A stretch of 64,000 bases of DNA. Source: Ciona intestinalis. Taxonomy: Eukaryota; Chordata; Ascidiacea; Phlebobranchia; Cionidae. The position numbers and the translations under genes are program-made. Positions 62,001-64,000 of this stretch are shown one piece after another. The stretch spans positions 2,071,612-2,135,611 of the forward strand of contig NC_020179.2 in NCBI RefSeq assembly GCF_000224145.3, given 5' to 3'. The notes beneath the pieces were generated by a model that ran no database searches, was not told the DNA's origin, and was given only the letters and a program-made list of their open reading frames with translations. Every line of letters starts with the position of its first letter. Position 1 is the first letter of the stretch.

Positions 62001-63411
62001 CTTTAAACCACAAAAAGTACAATCTTATGCAAGTAAATACCTGAAATTAACAGACATGTAGAAAATGTATAGTACTGTGGGGGAAAATGGGACATCTTTA
62101 GCACATAATATCCAAATATCCCAATTATGTTTTAAACAAATAATAACCATCAATGGGAGTCGTGAGGATAAGGTTTTATAATTCTTTGAATGTTTTCGTT
62201 TACTACTAAATGTGATGAAAAAATAGAATGAAAATGTGTCCCATTCTATTATATTTAATCTGTTTTAACCATCACTTGATTCAAACCTTCACAGGTCCCA
62301 TGCACATGAATGGTGGTCGCATGTCAGGGCATAATACAATGACTAATCCTATGCAGGTAAGAACATTCTAAACCAGCATTTCTTAAACTGGGTAATTTCC
62401 TCGTATTTAGAGGGTAAATGAGCTACCAATCAAATCATCAGTTGATTGGCAGAAAAATTGTGCCAATTGTAGTACTTTACCAGACATTAAACAACTTGTT
62501 GCCAAAAAGCTAGCCCATTTGTCTTATTAAGCATATCTGATGTAATTAGTTGTTTTTGCTTTTTAATAAATGAGCACCAAATTACATATTGGAGGGAAAC
62601 CTGATAAGTATCTTTGTTAAAAGGTTAAAGCATACAAAAAACAACAATTGTCCTTAAACCTATTTACCTATATACGTTATCTCATTGACAATATTTTATT
62701 TTAATTCAATTTTATTCAAATCATTTTTTCCTTTCACCTACATTCGACGTCATTTTGTTGTTCATATACGTCAAATGTTTTGTACACAATCCACTTACAT
62801 ACGTTGCTTTCGACGTTAGTTTATTTTTACCTTCGTACGTCAGCAACGTCCTTGTTATTATACTACGAAGCTAATGTAGCTTGTGTAGTGTATTAAGTAT
62901 ACAAATACCCACAATACATTTTGTCAAACATTTTTTGCTAGGCCCGCTATTTTTTTAAACTTTTGCTTACTCATGCTGATTTTGTTTCATTCCAGGGCGC
63001 TCCTGTGACTCAGCGTTTCCCAGTAAACGTTCAATCGCAATCCATGTTACATAATCACTGCGTGTCACATTCTAACGTGAGTGTATGCTTAATGTATCGT
63101 GTATGATTCATATAATATAGTATTGCATTTTACGTACTAGCGCTTGTAATGTGTGTACGGTGTGTTTTAATTCCACAAAGTAAAAATGAGCTCCACATAT
63201 ACTTTCTCTATAACTGTTACATACGGGTAGGGATAACTCGTTATAACTTCTAACATGCCCTTACCAGCAGATGCCGTCTTCATGTATCAGCATACCAGTA
63301 CCGAACGGCTTAAACCCCCCACTTATAGGGGATTTCCCAAACCCACCCTCCCACGGACCCCAGTGCACAAACATGGGGTTAAATATGCGCCCCCAAGGCA
63401 ATTCGCCCGAG
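47097..63411 (+). CDS. NCOA: p160 nuclear-receptor coactivator (NCOA/SRC family), 3' end beyond window
   Basis: Exons in phase: 47097-47192, 48857-48932, 49277-49341, 50310-50391, 51470-51649, 52879-53019, [gap], 55129-55276, 58166-58230, 58537-58646, 59116-59244, 59506-59674, 59988-60944, 61586-61891, 62295-62356, 62996-63076 and 63271-63411. Recognition rests on PAS-B pieces: EEERYKEMKCVTIVDI, YYVCLV...EKFTTQQDIAG and YKFRLSDGTTVTAQTKSKL, closely matching vertebrate SRC proteins. Exon 59506 carries an LxxLL receptor box (LKSLL) and exon 59988 an LETIL variant. Later exons are Ser/Pro/Gln/Met-rich, as in p160 activation regions. The first four exons are assigned by phase and by faint PAS-A likeness (LSENAILQ...KILHS). 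No clear bHLH is seen and the 5' start is uncertain. The family bridges ligand-bound nuclear receptors to CBP/p300. Confidence 0.8.
47285..47440 (-). mobile_element. SINE-like element, second subfamily
   Basis: The minus strand has a tRNA-like A box (GGCTCAGTGGTTGGGCGCTT) and B box (GGTTCGATGC). NCOA intron. Paired in inverse orientation with 47695-47810. Confidence 0.55.
47695..47810 (+). mobile_element. SINE-like element, second subfamily
   Basis: A box TTAGTGGTTGGGCGCTTGTC and B-box-like GGGTTTGAAGCCC, followed by the body CCTTGGGCGAGTAACTTAAG. Confidence 0.55.
48325..48632 (+). mobile_element. tRNA-derived SINE
   Basis: NCOA intron, full length from a diverged head (TGGCACAATTGGTTAGTG) to the CAAGTTACATTCACTTG tail. 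Confidence 0.8.
52534..52850. repeat. AT-rich minisatellite, about 17-19 bp unit
   Basis: About 16-17 copies of a unit like GCATTTTTATATACATACT, with shorter TATACATACT variants. The same variant pair (GTGCACTTTTATATACTTAC) occurs near both ends. It ends just before the acceptor of NCOA exon 52879-53019. Confidence 0.9.
53125..53296 (-). mobile_element. Inverted-repeat MITE, copy 17, decayed
   Basis: NCOA intron. The body is recognisable (CACATTTAG...ATATCCTGATC...GTTTACTACTAAAT). The right end has lost its GGTGTCCC part. Confidence 0.7.
53509..53558. other. Assembly gap, 50 N, in an NCOA intron
   Basis: Exactly 50 N between NCOA exons 52879-53019 and 55129-55276, where a conserved PAS-B exon is missing. 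Confidence 0.95.
53640..53697. repeat. Short tandem repeat, two 23 bp units
   Basis: ACCAGGGCTTCGTCCCTGG followed by ACCAGGGCTTCATCCCTGG; each unit is itself nearly palindromic (CCAGGG/CCCTGG). It lies just right of the fourth gap. Confidence 0.7.
54800..55040 (+). repeat. Unclassified dispersed repeat, copy 4
   Basis: NCOA intron, full length, from TACGCAAACTTTTATTCC to AGAGGCAAATAAAGTTTT. A fragment of the same family lies at about 10545-10700, and its end alone at 3020-3070. Confidence 0.65.
55330..55637 (+). mobile_element. tRNA-derived SINE
   Basis: NCOA intron just after the PAS-B exon, full length: A box GTGGAAAAGTGGTTAGCAGG, B box GGGTTCAAGGC, tail ATTTATTCATTCAC. Confidence 0.85.
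59729..59923 (-). mobile_element. Inverted-repeat MITE, copy 18
   Basis: NCOA intron, full length, ending about 65 bases before the large 957 bp exon. Confidence 0.8.
62068..62251 (-). mobile_element. Inverted-repeat MITE, copy 19
   Basis: NCOA intron, full length with a shortened right end (GTGTCCCATTCTATTATA), about 45 bases before an exon. Confidence 0.75.
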
Positions 63412-64000
63412 GTAAGAACGTTGAAAACCACAAATTATACCTCATGCCTTAAAATAGATTTGGACCGTTTTTTTTACACTCGCTTAAACTGTTATGCGAC
63501 TTTTTATAGGAATAGTCGTGTGTATGTATAACACCATTATAGTCGACCTAAAAACATTTTCGCAAGGAAAAAGGAAACTAGTTTTTGTAATCACTCATTA
63601 TAAACGTAATGTGTCACTTATTACGCGTGTTATCACCATAAAAGGTTATCGGTGCCGTTTCTTTCTCCAGCTTAAAGGATTGCACAATTACCATCGTTTC
63701 AACATACGCCATCGCTCCTACGTCATAGTAAACATTGATTTACGAGAATCGCATACGGCGTGTTGTGACTCTAACACCTTTTAATTGCCTACCATACATT
63801 GCCTGTATACGTATCTTATTTTCAACAACCACGCTTTAGCTTCATACGCAACTGTTTCCGTGACGTCACTACGTTATGTAATCGATTTGACTGTGGTAAT
63901 GAAACCGACGCGTTACAGAAGATCGTTCAGCCATAGTATTAGTAATAGGTTACATAAATGCGGTATTATGTATACCATTTTCATTACCGTGTATTAAAAT

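Noticed and set aside
1..64000. CRISPR arrays, operon-type promoters or bacterial features
   Set aside because: The window is clearly eukaryotic with introns; no spaced direct repeats of CRISPR type were seen.

Overview
This window is nuclear DNA from a compact, AT-rich animal genome and is best explained as the sea squirt Ciona (intestinalis/robusta type), on either strand. The reasons are small genes packed head to head and tail to tail, short introns with GT/AG borders, chordate gene families (IRF, amisyn, p160 coactivator), and two very abundant short repeats. One is a ~190 bp inverted-repeat MITE of the size and build of the published Ciona MITE Cimi-1. The other is a tRNA-headed SINE. 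The genus call is inference; no database was searched.

Layout, left to right. 117-3381 (minus): a BTB-BACK (Kelch-like) gene whose 5' end is not found and whose reading frame stops right after BACK. 3400-8049: no gene seen, but nested DNA-transposon remnants. 8051-13178 (plus): a seven-coding-exon interferon regulatory factor with DNA-binding domain and IRF-association domain. 14962-26990 (minus): an 18-exon NAA15, the auxiliary subunit of the NatA N-terminal acetyltransferase, tail to tail with the IRF gene. 28020-33737 (plus): a 13-exon CCT2 (chaperonin TRiC/CCT beta), head to head with NAA15 across about 1 kb that holds two unrecognised minus-strand open frames. 35050-37778 (minus): five-exon STXBP6/amisyn with a complete R-SNARE tail. 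40329-45899 or beyond (plus): a coiled-coil gene resembling CCDC172, head to head with STXBP6 across a segment with a perfect CRE next to a TATA-like box. 47097-63411 and past the right edge (plus): a p160 nuclear-receptor coactivator (NCOA/SRC) with recognisable PAS-B pieces, one LxxLL box and Ser/Pro/Gln-rich tail exons.

Exon chains were built by hand from splice sites, reading-phase continuity and family similarity. For NAA15, CCT2, STXBP6 and the IRF every junction keeps phase, and NAA15, CCT2 and STXBP6 have total lengths close to their vertebrate counterparts. The genes are unrelated in function: transcription control (IRF, NCOA), co-translational acetylation and folding (NAA15, CCT2), exocytosis (STXBP6) and probable ubiquitin-ligase adaptor work (BTB-BACK).

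Most of the rest is mobile DNA: about 20 copies of the inverted-repeat MITE, more than a dozen SINE copies, three or four other interspersed repeats, and four single elements with clean target-site duplications (TTAA; two hAT-like with 8 bp; one long-armed foldback with 9 bp). Four gaps of exactly 50 N interrupt the sequence. Three sit in repeats; the fourth lies where a conserved NCOA PAS-B exon is missing. The segment left of the first gap is a near-copy of the segment right of it, which looks like two haplotypes assembled in tandem.
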